DNA of 64,000 bases from CBDFKQ01 sp965248855 (GCA_965248855.1 CBDFKQ010000014.1:372001-436000); one strand, 5' to 3'. Shown: positions 45,060 to 54,097, numbered from the stretch's first letter. The notes: a model not told the origin generated them from the letters alone. Numbers and translations: made by a program.

Positions 45060-45521
45060 ATGGATAATCAATTATTGGTCGAACCGTCATTAATTTCATT
45101 TTTAATTAATGAAAGCATTTATTTAATTGATGAAAAGGAAGTAATTGACGAGGAAGAAAAAGAAACTTTAATCGGAAAAAATATTTTCAATAAAGATTTT
45201 ATTATTTATTTAAACCATGTTGAATTTAAAGAGACAGAAATTCTTGAACCTTTTTTAGAGAAAATCCTTCAGGCAGTAAATATTTCATTTAATGATGTTC
45301 AAATTTTCGATATTAAAGATTTTAACATAAAACTTGTTAGAGAAAGTGATGTTAAACATTGCATAGTATTTGGTGATACTTTTAAAAGTTTGGATAAATA
45401 TCTTTTTGAGGCCTCACATAATTTAAAGTGTATGTTTGTTGATGGATTAAATCAAATAAATGAAGATATAAAACTAAAAAAACAACTTTGGACGGCATTA
45501 AAGCTAATGTTTAATAAATAA
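45060..45521 (+). CDS. Hypothetical acidic protein downstream of GH3 gene
   Basis: A 153-residue acidic, soluble protein that starts 10 bases after the GH3-like gene and is likely co-transcribed with it. The end (HCIVFGDTFKSLDKYLFEA, then KKQLWTALKLMF) suggests an alpha/beta fold, but I recognise no family and no catalytic motif. There is no signal peptide. Confidence 0.7.
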   Translation: MDNQLLVEPSLISFLINESIYLIDEKEVIDEEEKETLIGKNIFNKDFIIYLNHVEFKETEILEPFLEKILQAVNISFNDVQIFDIKDFNIKLVRESDVKHCIVFGDTFKSLDKYLFEASHNLKCMFVDGLNQINEDIKLKKQLWTALKLMFNK

Positions 45522-45576
45522 GTATTGTTTTTTATGAAAAAGTTACATTAATTTATACCTGACATCAAAATTATAT

Positions 45577-45584
45577 TATATTTG
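45577..45584 (+). promoter_or_regulatory. Candidate -7 box for the TerB-like gene
   Basis: TATATTTG fits TAnnTTTG, 21 bases before the start at 45606. No clear -33 TTG is present. Confidence 0.42.
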
Positions 45585-45605
45585 CAAAGGGCAAAATAAT
45601 TCAAC

Positions 45606-45992
45606 ATGACCACCGATCAGAAAAGGGCGTTTTTATTGCTGAAATCAGTTATTTTCCACTATCATGGTTTGGATGAAGGAGAACAGCAATTACTAAATGA
45701 ATCTGCTGAAAAACTTAATGCTACTGAAGAATTAGAATGGGTTACCGATTTTATTTCAGCCGATCCATATTCTGCATTTGAAAGAGCCCGCGAATATTTA
45801 AATAGTTTAGCTGCCAATTGGGATCATGAAACCAAGCTTTCTTACATGAGTATGGTTTGGGATGCAACAAATAAAAAAGGACACATAACTGAAATGGAAG
45901 CCTTAGCCATGATGCGTTTGTCTAAAGATTGGGCTATACAAAAAGATTTGGCTCGCCTTGTTCAAAACAGAAGGGCACAACAAAACCCTTAA
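45606..45992 (+). CDS. TerB-like helical protein
   Basis: A 128-residue, all-helical soluble protein. The arrangement of short amphipathic helices (QKRAFLLLKSVIFHYHGLDEGE, then ATEELEWVTDFI, then TKLSYMSMVWDATNKKGHI) fits the TerB/DjlA-N-like fold, where helices pack around an acidic metal site. No partner gene is adjacent. It is convergent with the methyltransferase at 46003, 10 bases apart. The fold call is from pattern only. Confidence 0.62.
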   Translation: MTTDQKRAFLLLKSVIFHYHGLDEGEQQLLNESAEKLNATEELEWVTDFISADPYSAFERAREYLNSLAANWDHETKLSYMSMVWDATNKKGHITEMEALAMMRLSKDWAIQKDLARLVQNRRAQQNP

Positions 45993-46002
45993 AAAGAGAT
46001 CT

Positions 46003-46779
46003 TTAAAATTTTAATTTAAAGTGCTGTTTTTCTATTGATTCCTTTCTAAAAAAAATCAATCCCACTTCAAATAAATCAATTGAAAGTGTAACGGAAGGAT
46101 GATTTTTTATTGCTGCCCATGCTTTTTTCATCTCTTCCGACCAATAAATATCATCAAAAATAAAAACGGAATGCTCGTTTATTTTTTCTAAACAAATTTC
46201 AAAATAACGAATGGTTGGTTCAAACTTATGATTGGCATCAAAAAAAACCAAATCAATAGTTTTGGTTTTATCAACCATCAATTTTAAAGTTTCATCGAGA
46301 TTGCCTATGGTTTGATGAATATTTTTAAAATTTAATTTTTTAAAATTATTCTCTGCTATTTGAGCAATGTTTCCACAGCCTTCAAAAGTAAAAACAGTAT
46401 TTTGGCTGTTGGGCCCCGCCAAATACATAGTGGTTATGCCAAGTGATGTACCCAAATCAAAAATAGTTTTTGCCTGAAACTCATTTACGAGCTTAAATAA
46501 TAATTTTCCGACTTTAGCCGGTTTTAAAGAAACAGAAGCTATTTCTCTGATACTTTTTTCACGTGTATTATTTTTTTTTGACCCCGCTCCAAAATCATTT
46601 ACAATTATTTTTTTGCCGGAAATCATCATTGAATCTCTGCATTGCTCAATATCATCAAAAATATAATATTTTAAATCGGGTTTAATTATTCTTGTATAAA
46701 GGTCAAATACAAATGGGGAATGTATGCCGTGTGCATTATCGGATGTAAACCAATATTTAATAAAATCCGGAACTAACAA
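46003..46779 (-). CDS. O-methyltransferase-like SAM enzyme
   Basis: A 258-residue class I methyltransferase. The SAM motif is TIFDLGTSLGITTMYLAG around residue 104, followed by VFTFEGCGNIAQIAENNFK and LVFFDANHKFEPTIRYFE, the layout of the O-methyltransferase/class-I MT-24 group. The start codon is TTG at 46779, as no ATG is available before the conserved region and an in-frame stop lies 21 bases upstream. The N-terminal 70 residues (FIKYWFTSDNAHGIHSPFVF) occur in a Bacteroidota-specific branch. Substrate unknown. Confidence 0.85.
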   Translation of the reverse strand: MLVPDFIKYWFTSDNAHGIHSPFVFDLYTRIIKPDLKYYIFDDIEQCRDSMMISGKKIIVNDFGAGSKKNNTREKSIREIASVSLKPAKVGKLLFKLVNEFQAKTIFDLGTSLGITTMYLAGPNSQNTVFTFEGCGNIAQIAENNFKKLNFKNIHQTIGNLDETLKLMVDKTKTIDLVFFDANHKFEPTIRYFEICLEKINEHSVFIFDDIYWSEEMKKAWAAIKNHPSVTLSIDLFEVGLIFFRKESIEKQHFKLKF

Positions 46780-46869
46780 AAAAATATAAAAAATGAATTA
46801 TGGAAGAAAAATATTTTAAAGGCAATTATGATTTATAAAATTGATTGAAAAAGAGCAAAAATTCTTAAA

Positions 46870-47256
46870 TTAATTTAACCTAAAGGGCGAAATCATAATA
46901 AATTCAGGAATGTTAACAATAAAATGTTTTCCATCCACAACTTTTTCCATTGAATAAGTACCTTTCATTTTGCCAATACTGGTTTTTAAATTACAACCGG
47001 AAACGTATTCATGTATTTCTCCCGGTTCTAAAGTAGGTTGCTGGCCAACTACTCCCTCACCTTCAACCTCTCTCACGCTTCCATCCGAATCATAAATATA
47101 CCAATGCCTTCTTAAAAGTTGTACGGTTTGATCACTACAGTTTTCAATAGATATTTTATATGCAAAAACGAAGTGCGATTGCATGGGTGTTGAATATTCA
47201 GGTTGGTATTCGGTAACCACACTTACCTTTACGCCTTCGGTAATTTGAGTAACCAT
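46870..47256 (-). CDS. apaG: ApaG domain protein
   Basis: A 128-residue ApaG (DUF525) protein with an immunoglobulin-like beta-sandwich. Conserved stretches are HFVFAYKISIENCSDQTVQLLRR, HWYIYDSDGSVREVEGEGVVG and the end YVSGCNLKTSIGKMKGTYSM. ApaG has been linked to cobalt/magnesium resistance and Ap4A metabolism in enterobacteria, but its molecular role is unclear. It is transcribed alone. Confidence 0.93.
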   Translation of the reverse strand: MVTQITEGVKVSVVTEYQPEYSTPMQSHFVFAYKISIENCSDQTVQLLRRHWYIYDSDGSVREVEGEGVVGQQPTLEPGEIHEYVSGCNLKTSIGKMKGTYSMEKVVDGKHFIVNIPEFIMISPFRLN

Positions 47257-47468
47257 ATTTATAAATTTTTATAGTATACTTTTAAATATATATAGAAGTT
47301 TTAAAAAATCAAATATTGAAAATTAAAAACATAAAAGACATAAGGATTATTGATATATTTTTGCAAAGTTTTTTTAACAAACCTAATTATAATTATTTTG
47401 ACTTAAAAATAAACTTTCTTTTCGGAGGGAAGTTTTCATTCTTAAAATATTCACAAACAGTATTATTT

Positions 47469-48551
47469 ATGTTTAAACTTTTTTCAAAAAATAAAACAAA
47501 AACACTTACTATTGAAAGTATTGTTCACGAAACAAGCGATACCGTTAGTTTGTATTTTTCTAATCCTGCAAAAGAAAAAATTAATTATAAACCCGGTCAG
47601 TTTTTAACATTAATTGTACCGATAGGAAATGAAAAATTACGCAGGTCGTATTCAATGTCATCATCACCGGTAATAGATAATGCTATTTGTGTAACTATTA
47701 AAACAATACCAAATGGTAAAGTTTCAAACTATTTAAAACAGCAGGCTAAAGTAGGGCAAGAGATTGAGTATGTTGCACCAGCAGGTAATTTTTATATAGA
47801 TGTTGATGAAAAAAAAACCCGTCATGTGGTATTAATTGGAGCAGGCAGTGGTATTACACCACTTTTATCTATTGCAAAATCGGTATTAAGTACAGAAACC
47901 AATAGTTTTGTTTCCCTTATTTATGGGAATAGAAATGAAAATTCTATTATTTTTAAAGAAAAACTGATAGAGTTACAAAAAAAATACGCAAACAGATTTA
48001 ATGTTGAACATGTTTTAAGTCAACCTGATAATAAGGATTGGCAAGGAAAAACCGGCCGATTAAACAGGCATACGATTATAAAAATTTTAGATCAATTTTC
48101 TAAAATGAACGAATCAATATATTTTTTATGCGGACCTGTCGGTATGATGGAAGAAGCATTGGATGCACTTTCTATTTCAGGCGTTGAAAGGGATGTAATT
48201 CATAAAGAAAGTTTTGTGACGGAAGAAACATCAAATGCTCATGGAACAGTGATTGAAAAGCAAAATGTTAATTTTGAAGAGCAAGAAGTGACAGTAATTT
48301 ACGATGGGGCGGAATATAAGTTTAAAGTACCGTCTTCTAAAACTATTCTCGAAGCAGCTTTGGATAATAATATTGATTTACCCTACTCTTGTCAGAGCGG
48401 GTTATGTACTGCATGCAGAGGTAAATGTGTGTCGGGTAAAGTTAAATTGGATGAAGAGGATGGACTTTCAAATAAAGAACGAGAAATGGGTTATGTATTA
48501 ACTTGTGTTGGTCATCCGATTACTAATGATGTTGTTATTGAGATTGGTTGA
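47469..48551 (+). CDS. PaaE-like ferredoxin reductase with C-terminal 2Fe-2S domain
   Basis: The longest frame starts at TTG 47316, but I place the start at ATG 47469 because the extra N-terminus is AT-driven and lacks homology features. The 360-residue protein has an FAD-binding domain (LRRSYSMSSSP), an NAD(P)-binding domain (VVLIGAGSGITPLLSI and FLCGPVGMM) and a C-terminal plant-type ferredoxin with CQSGLCTACRGKC plus a later Cys. This order matches PaaE/ring-hydroxylase reductases, which pass electrons from NAD(P)H to an oxygenase or desaturase. No oxygenase is adjacent. It could serve the sterol-desaturase-like protein at 58 kb, which is speculation. Confidence 0.9.
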   Translation: MFKLFSKNKTKTLTIESIVHETSDTVSLYFSNPAKEKINYKPGQFLTLIVPIGNEKLRRSYSMSSSPVIDNAICVTIKTIPNGKVSNYLKQQAKVGQEIEYVAPAGNFYIDVDEKKTRHVVLIGAGSGITPLLSIAKSVLSTETNSFVSLIYGNRNENSIIFKEKLIELQKKYANRFNVEHVLSQPDNKDWQGKTGRLNRHTIIKILDQFSKMNESIYFLCGPVGMMEEALDALSISGVERDVIHKESFVTEETSNAHGTVIEKQNVNFEEQEVTVIYDGAEYKFKVPSSKTILEAALDNNIDLPYSCQSGLCTACRGKCVSGKVKLDEEDGLSNKEREMGYVLTCVGHPITNDVVIEIG

Positions 48552-48588
48552 TAGAAGACAAGAGATTAGAGACAGAGGACAAGAGAAA

Positions 48589-48630
48589 GAGAAAAGAAGA
48601 AAGAGAAAAGAAGAAAGAGAAAAGAAGAAA
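48589..48630. repeat. Three tandem 14-bp purine repeats
   Basis: GAGAAAAGAAGAAA occurs three times exactly, head to tail, in the spacer before serS and runs directly into a palindromic repeat copy. The strand is all purine. Confidence 0.8.
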
Positions 48631-48665
48631 ATATCGATATACTAATATTGATAAACTGATATTTC
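48628..48665. repeat. 38-bp palindromic intergenic repeat, copy 9
   Basis: A moderately conserved copy: AAAATATCGATATACTA on the left and ATTGATAAACTGATATTT on the right. It lies between the reductase and serS (both plus strand), immediately after a purine tandem repeat. Confidence 0.65.
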
Positions 48666-48759
48666 AAAAACAAAAACATTTTTTTTTAATTATTTTTTTT
48701 ATTCTTTGAGTAGTAAAATTAATTATATAGTAAAGAAGATAGCTTAAATAAAAATAAAT

Positions 48760-50031
48760 ATGCTGCAAACACATTTTATTAGAGAAAATAAAGATTTAGT
48801 AATAAAGGCATTACAAAAAAAACATTTTAAAGGTGCACTTGAAGCAATTGAAAATGTAATTGATTTAGACATTCAACGCCGAAGTACTCAAACTGAACTT
48901 GATAATACACTTGCACAATCTAATTCTCTCGCAAAAGAAATTGGAAATTTAATGAAAAACGGCCAAAAAGAAGAGGCCGAAAAAGCAAAAGCCCAAACCG
49001 CAGAGTTAAAAATAAAATCAAAAGAACTTGGCGAAAAAATTGAAAAGATAGAAATTGATTTGTACGAATTGTTGGTAACAATCCCAAATTTACCACATTC
49101 ATCTGTTCCGGAAGGAAGAACACCTGAGGAGAATGAAATTATTCTTGAAAATGGAGTAGTTCCTACACTCTATGAAAACGCAATGCCTCATTGGGATTTA
49201 ATTAAAAAGTATGATATCATAGATTTTGAACTTGGCAATAAAATTACCGGTGCAGGGTTTCCGGTTTATAAAGGCAAAGGTGCAAAACTACAAAGGGCGC
49301 TTATCAATTTTTTTCTTGATGAAGCAGAAAAAGCAGGCTTTACTGAAATTCAACCTCCTATTTTAATTAATAAAGAATCCGGTTTTGGAACCGGGCAATT
49401 ACCCGATAAAGAAGGTCAGATGTATTATTCAAGTGCTGATGATTTGTATTTAATCCCTACTGCTGAAGTTCCTATCACAAATTTATATAGGGATGTGATT
49501 GTTGATGAAAAAGAATTACCAATTAAAAATGTTGGTTTTACACCATGTTTTAGAAGAGAAGCAGGCAGTTGGGGAGCACATGTACGGGGGCTTAATCGTT
49601 TACATCAGTTCGATAAAGTAGAAATAGTACAAATTCAAAAACCCGAAAATTCTTATCAGGCATTAGAAGCAATGAGTTTATATGTTCAATATTTACTCCA
49701 ACAATTAGAATTACCTTATCGGGTATTAAGATTATGTGGTGGAGATATGGGTTTTACATCAGCATTAACTTACGATATGGAAGTTTTTTCGGCAGCTCAA
49801 CAACGTTGGTTGGAGGTAAGTTCGGTAAGTAATTTTGAAACATATCAAGCCAATCGCTTAAAATTAAGATACAAAGTAGAAGGGAAAACGCAATTGTTAC
49901 ACACCTTAAATGGCAGTGCACTTGCATTACCGCGCATTGTAGCATCAATTCTGGAAAATAATCAAACACCTGAAGGAATTAAAATTCCAAAAGCTTTACA
50001 AGCATATACAAAATTTGATATGATTAATTAA
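48760..50031 (+). CDS. serS: Seryl-tRNA synthetase
   Basis: SerS charges tRNA-Ser. The 423-residue length is typical. The N-terminal coiled-coil arm (residues about 27-105, rich in Lys and Glu) is followed by class II motifs: motif 2 FRREAGSWGAHVRGLNRLHQF and motif 3 LNGSALALPRIVASILENNQ. TAEVPITNLY is the usual serine/ATP site. The start ATG gives MLQTHFIRENKDLV. It is preceded by a palindromic repeat. Confidence 0.97.
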   Translation: MLQTHFIRENKDLVIKALQKKHFKGALEAIENVIDLDIQRRSTQTELDNTLAQSNSLAKEIGNLMKNGQKEEAEKAKAQTAELKIKSKELGEKIEKIEIDLYELLVTIPNLPHSSVPEGRTPEENEIILENGVVPTLYENAMPHWDLIKKYDIIDFELGNKITGAGFPVYKGKGAKLQRALINFFLDEAEKAGFTEIQPPILINKESGFGTGQLPDKEGQMYYSSADDLYLIPTAEVPITNLYRDVIVDEKELPIKNVGFTPCFRREAGSWGAHVRGLNRLHQFDKVEIVQIQKPENSYQALEAMSLYVQYLLQQLELPYRVLRLCGGDMGFTSALTYDMEVFSAAQQRWLEVSSVSNFETYQANRLKLRYKVEGKTQLLHTLNGSALALPRIVASILENNQTPEGIKIPKALQAYTKFDMIN

Positions 50032-50059
50032 TATACTTAAAAAATTAAATGACTTAGAA

Positions 50060-50860
50060 TTAAAATTTCTTCAACACAATTAAAAATAAATAAATAACCA
50101 CTTCAGCAAGTTGCTGGGTTGCTCCAAGGCAATCTCCGGTGTAGCCTCCAATCCATTTGTTAAAATATTTACCCAAGAAATATTTTAACAAAAATAAAGG
50201 TGTAAAAACCAATGGAAGTATAAATTGTTTATCAATAATAATCCAAATAATTAATGGCAGAGAAGCTATCAAACCGCAAATAAAAATTTCAGTTAAAGAG
50301 ATTTTTTTTGCAACAGGCTTCGCTTTACTGTCTTCATTTTCACGTACGTACTCATGTGAATAAATAAAAGTGGCTGCTATAAACCTGCTTAATGAATGAG
50401 ATGTGATGAGAGTTAAAATTATATAAGGTGGTTTAAGAAAGCCTTCAGATTGAAAGTTTGAAAACAGTTGAACCAGACAATAAAACTTTAATGCAAGCAT
50501 AATAATTATCCCTATCACCCCATAAGCCCCTATGCGGCTGTCTTTCATTATTTCTAAAATTTTTATTTTCGACCAGCCTCCTCCAAATCCATCACAAACA
50601 TCTGCAAATGCATCTTCGTGAAATGCTCCGGTTAATAATATGCCGCTTGCTATGCTAAATAAAATTGAAATTTCTGTTGAAAAAAAAAATAAAGATAAGA
50701 TATAAGTTATACCTGATGAAAGCCCAATTATCCATCCCATAATAGGGAAATATATTGTTGCTTTATTTAAATAAAGTTCATTATAATTTACCCATTTTGG
50801 TATTGGGAGACGCGTGTAAAACATTACTGCATTAAAAAATATATGCAATTGATCCTTCAT
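50060..50860 (-). CDS. cobS: Adenosylcobinamide-GDP ribazoletransferase
   Basis: CobS joins adenosylcobinamide-GDP with alpha-ribazole in the membrane to form adenosylcobalamin. The 266-residue, multi-helix protein shows family landmarks FYTRLPIPKW at the N-terminus, GAFHEDAFADVCDGFGGG with the metal-binding Asp residues at about residues 78-95, and MKDSRIGAYGVIG near 105. The C-terminal GGYTGDCLGATQQLAEVV is also typical. It lies 3 bases after cobT on the same strand. Confidence 0.95.
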   Translation of the reverse strand: MKDQLHIFFNAVMFYTRLPIPKWVNYNELYLNKATIYFPIMGWIIGLSSGITYILSLFFFSTEISILFSIASGILLTGAFHEDAFADVCDGFGGGWSKIKILEIMKDSRIGAYGVIGIIIMLALKFYCLVQLFSNFQSEGFLKPPYIILTLITSHSLSRFIAATFIYSHEYVRENEDSKAKPVAKKISLTEIFICGLIASLPLIIWIIIDKQFILPLVFTPLFLLKYFLGKYFNKWIGGYTGDCLGATQQLAEVVIYLFLIVLKKF

Positions 50861-50863
50861 TTT

Positions 50864-51925
50864 TTAATTATTTTGACTTACCGATGCCTCTTCGAAGCTG
50901 GCCATTTCATTGAAAAAATTTACAGATGATTGTATTAAAGGATAAGCAAGTGCGCAACCTGTGCCTTCACCCAACCTTAAATCTAATTTCAGGATAGGTT
51001 CAACATTTAAATAATTAAGCATTTTTTGGTGGCCGGCTTCATTGGATTGATGGGTAAATATGCAATAATCAAGTACAGCTGCATTTAAAGAATATGCTAT
51101 GAGAAGTGAAGATGAAGTTATAAAACCATCAATTAATATAATCATTTTATTTTCTGCTGCCTGTAGCATTGCCCCAACCATTTGTGCGATTTCAAATCCT
51201 CCGAAAACTGATAAGTAAACCAATGGTAAAGGGATATTAATTTTCATAATATCAATATCTTTTCTTCTGTTGATAACTGCTTCTTTTATTATTTTTATTT
51301 TATGGTTCAATTGTTCATTATCTATTCCGGTTCCTCGGCCGATGCAAGCTTGTAATGAAATTCCCGTAATAAGGTGCATAATGGCAGCTGCCGATGATGT
51401 ATTGGCAATTCCCATCTCTCCAAAGCCAATTATATTACAATTTGTTTTAAATATTTTATTAACTATTTCGCTCCCTTTTAAAATAGCCGTTTCGCATTGT
51501 TGAATTGACATTGCGGGGTGGTATAAAAAGTTTTTAGTGCCTTCGTTTATTTTTTGATTAACGACGTGAGGAAAATCAGAAAAATTTCCTTTAACACCCG
51601 CGTCCACAACAATTAAATTAATATTGTGTTGCCTACAGAAAGTATTAATGGCGGCTCCGCCGTTTAAAAAGTTAAGTACCATTTGATAAGTGACTTCCTG
51701 TGGATATTTGCTTACACCTTCTTCTGCAATACCGTGGTCTGCTGCAAAAACAATAATATGGGGGTTGTTTAATTGAGGCGAAAGGCTTTGCTGAACTGAA
51801 ACTGTTTTAAATGCAATTTTTTCAAGGTGGCCCAAGGAACCTTGGGGTTTTGTTTTGTTATCAATTTTATGACTGATTTTTTTATTTAGGTCTTGTGAAA
51901 TGTTTTGAATATTAAAAGTTTTCAT
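50864..51925 (-). CDS. cobT: Nicotinate-nucleotide:dimethylbenzimidazole phosphoribosyltransferase
   Basis: CobT makes alpha-ribazole phosphate, the activated lower ligand for cobalamin. The 353-residue protein shows KTKPQGSLGHLE near the N-terminus, VFAADHGIAEEGVSKYP around residue 60, FGEMGIANTSSAAA near 170 and LDLRLGEGTGCALAYPLI with the catalytic Glu near the C-terminus. It forms a two-gene unit with cobS. The rest of the cobalamin pathway is absent from the window, so this looks like lower-ligand assembly in corrinoid salvage. Confidence 0.96.
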   Translation of the reverse strand: MKTFNIQNISQDLNKKISHKIDNKTKPQGSLGHLEKIAFKTVSVQQSLSPQLNNPHIIVFAADHGIAEEGVSKYPQEVTYQMVLNFLNGGAAINTFCRQHNINLIVVDAGVKGNFSDFPHVVNQKINEGTKNFLYHPAMSIQQCETAILKGSEIVNKIFKTNCNIIGFGEMGIANTSSAAAIMHLITGISLQACIGRGTGIDNEQLNHKIKIIKEAVINRRKDIDIMKINIPLPLVYLSVFGGFEIAQMVGAMLQAAENKMIILIDGFITSSSLLIAYSLNAAVLDYCIFTHQSNEAGHQKMLNYLNVEPILKLDLRLGEGTGCALAYPLIQSSVNFFNEMASFEEASVSQNN

Positions 51926-52064
51926 TTCAATGAATTTAACTATAGGTTACTTTTTTGAATTATTAACAAAATGCACAATGTAGCTCCAAAATAAATCAAA
52001 GATTTAATTTTTAATTTTATAGATAGAGAAGTGAAAGCCGGTAACTATTAAGTTGTTCTCAATC

Positions 52065-52832
52065 TTATAAGCCATATACAATTCCAAAGCGAATGCTTAA
52101 TACATTTCGCATTTGGGAATAAGGCTGATAATCTTTAGTTATGGATTGGAAACCATAATTATAACTTACTCCGGCACATAATTTATATTTTCTGAGTTGG
52201 TAAAACAACAGATAATCAGCTACTACACCATATTGAGTGGAATTATATCTATCTAAAGAAGAAATGGGTTGAGGTTGATTGGTATTTATGGGCTCTAAAT
52301 TCATTCCACTGTATGACAGTACTTGTGATACAACCGGGCCTGCAAGTATCATAAATGAAAGATGTTTTTTATTTCTTAAAAACCAATATCCGGCCTTTAA
52401 ATCCAACGATACATACCGGGATTTATTTTCGGATGTAAATGTTTGTGAGGAATCATTTACATATTTAAATTTTTCTGAATAAAGGTTATAATTTATCCCT
52501 GCACTAAAAACAATTTTTTTTGGTGCATATATAATATCTATACCAAATCCATAATTCAATCCTGACTTTATTGAACCTGAAACTTTGTTTAAAAATGCTT
52601 CATATCCTTTACAGGCAGCATAATTATCGGAGGCCTTAAAAATTTTTACATTACCAAAAACATACCATTTTGCCTGTTTAATTTCTAATAAGTTAATGGT
52701 TTGCTTTATTATTATGGGGTCTTCTTTTATGATAACAGTATCCGTTTCCTGAGTACCGGTTGAATCCGTAATTTGACTGAAAGCTGAGTGAATAATTATT
52801 AAAAGGAAACAGGAAAGTAAAACTTTATTCAT
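52065..52832 (-). CDS. Outer-membrane beta-barrel-like hypothetical protein
   Basis: I start the gene at ATG 52832, because it gives a clean signal peptide (LLSCFLLIIIHSAFSQ); a longer frame from TTG 52853 adds only seven residues. The mature 235-residue protein consists of short alternating strands with aromatic ends (for example YVSLDLKAGYWFLRNKKHLSFMIL), pointing to a small outer-membrane barrel. It is the third gene after an ECF sigma factor and a membrane protein, so it may be under control of that system. Family not recognised. Confidence 0.7.
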   Translation of the reverse strand: MNKVLLSCFLLIIIHSAFSQITDSTGTQETDTVIIKEDPIIIKQTINLLEIKQAKWYVFGNVKIFKASDNYAACKGYEAFLNKVSGSIKSGLNYGFGIDIIYAPKKIVFSAGINYNLYSEKFKYVNDSSQTFTSENKSRYVSLDLKAGYWFLRNKKHLSFMILAGPVVSQVLSYSGMNLEPINTNQPQPISSLDRYNSTQYGVVADYLLFYQLRKYKLCAGVSYNYGFQSITKDYQPYSQMRNVLSIRFGIVYGL

Positions 52833-52855
52833 AATATGGATCTTTGAACTCAAAA

Positions 52856-52873
52856 TGTGATATTAATATCACA
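52856..52873. promoter_or_regulatory. Perfect 18-bp palindrome upstream of the barrel gene
   Basis: TGTGATATTAATATCACA lies 24 bases before the start at 52832. Its half-sites resemble the TGTGA/TCACA of CRP-FNR regulators, but the spacing is 8 bases rather than 6. An operator is plausible. Confidence 0.4.
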
Positions 52874-52935
52874 AAAGAATTTTTTTTAGCGCGCAAAAAT
52901 ACATAAATATATCTTACATATCCTTTATAAATAGG

Positions 52936-53517
52936 TTACTTTCTTCTAATTATTTTCATGGTGTCTTTCTTAATGATGGTATCTCTTTTATGAAGATAGA
53001 TTGTTTTCTTTAAACGAGGCTTAATGATGGGTTTTTCAGGGAGCGGAATGCCCACATTATTAATGGAATCTAATAGTACAGGGGTTAATTGTTTTATCTG
53101 TACAGGTTGTTTTCCTATAATTAAAGTATCATTATTTTTAGTAAGTTGTTTATTTATAATATATGGTTTATTAATGACTTTTGGTAAACTATTAATTGGC
53201 TCAATTACAGATTTATGAGTTGAATCACTAATAATCCGATCTGATTCTCTTTTTATTAAAGGTGCGTTGCTTGAGTCAACCTTTATAATATTGGAATGAT
53301 GAATTTTATAAACTATGTAAGCGGTATTTAAAGTAGCTAAGGTGAAAAACATTCCTATTAAGGCACAATAATAAATATTAAAATACGTCCATCCGAAACG
53401 AAAAAATTTAAGTTTAGTCAGGGTAATATCCAAAGCCGCCCAGTCTTCTTCCGGGGTATCTGTCCTGCTTCCTTTAAGCCCTTCTTTAAATAAACGATCA
53501 AGATTATTTTTTTCCAT
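52936..53517 (-). CDS. Putative anti-sigma factor, single-pass membrane protein
   Basis: A 193-residue protein with a short cytoplasmic N-terminus (NLDRLFKEGLKGSRTDTPEEDWAALD), one membrane helix at about residues 43-68 and a basic, repetitive periplasmic tail. It lies 4 bases downstream of an ECF sigma gene, which with the topology supports an anti-sigma role. No FecR or ZAS motif is visible, so the assignment rests on position and layout. Confidence 0.68.
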   Translation of the reverse strand: MEKNNLDRLFKEGLKGSRTDTPEEDWAALDITLTKLKFFRFGWTYFNIYYCALIGMFFTLATLNTAYIVYKIHHSNIIKVDSSNAPLIKRESDRIISDSTHKSVIEPINSLPKVINKPYIINKQLTKNNDTLIIGKQPVQIKQLTPVLLDSINNVGIPLPEKPIIKPRLKKTIYLHKRDTIIKKDTMKIIRRK

Positions 53518-53521
53518 AGAT

Positions 53522-54097
53522 TTATCTTAATGCTACTTTTACCCTTGAAACATTTTCTAAATATTCACATAAAATTTGCCTTGCCCTTTTTAACCTTGTT
53601 CTACTGGCATCTTCTTTAATAGACAATAACCGGGCAATTTCCTTATGCGAATAATCTTCTAAGCAAGCCATATTAAATACTATACGGTATTTATCAGGTA
53701 AATGGCTTATTGCTTCTGATAATTCCTCTTGAGTGTAAGATCTGTCACTGTCAATATCTTCTTTTAACTCATAATGTGGCTCTTCATCATATTCGGAGCT
53801 TAATGTGTTATTTAAGGATTGAAAAATATTTGGGTTTTTCTTTTTTATATAATCAATGGCAGTATTTACCATAATTTTTCTTATCCAACCCTCTAATGAT
53901 CCATTTCCATCATAATTTTTAATTTTTGTAAATACTTTTATAAAACCTTCATGTAATATATCTTTTGCATCTTCTTGAGCATTAGCATAATAAAAACAAA
54001 CTGATTTCATCTGTGCCGAATATTTTTTGTATAAGGCATGTTGAGCCGCATTATTATATTCTTTACAACCTTTTACAAGTTCTTCCTCAAGAAGCAT
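53522..54097 (-). CDS. ECF RNA polymerase sigma factor
   Basis: A 191-residue sigma-70 family member with only regions 2 and 4, as in extracytoplasmic function factors. Region 2 shows NAQEDAKDILHEGFIKVFTKIKNY and the conserved LEGWIRKIMVNTAIDYIK. Region 4 contains LPDKYRIVFNMACLEDYSHKEIARLL with its helix-turn-helix. The gene heads a minus-strand operon with a putative anti-sigma membrane protein and an outer-membrane protein. A CAAAAATA (TATTTTTG on the minus strand) at 54130-54137 is a candidate housekeeping promoter. Confidence 0.92.
   Translation of the reverse strand: MLLEEELVKGCKEYNNAAQHALYKKYSAQMKSVCFYYANAQEDAKDILHEGFIKVFTKIKNYDGNGSLEGWIRKIMVNTAIDYIKKKNPNIFQSLNNTLSSEYDEEPHYELKEDIDSDRSYTQEELSEAISHLPDKYRIVFNMACLEDYSHKEIARLLSIKEDASRTRLKRARQILCEYLENVSRVKVALR

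Noticed and set aside
47316..47468. N-terminal extension of the PaaE-like reductase from a TTG
   Set aside because: The 51 extra residues are AT-driven and phenylalanine/asparagine-rich, and the conserved domain begins just after ATG 47469.
51926..52064. Cobalamin riboswitch upstream of cobT
   Set aside because: The spacer is only 139 bases and shows none of the expected conserved B12-box sequence.
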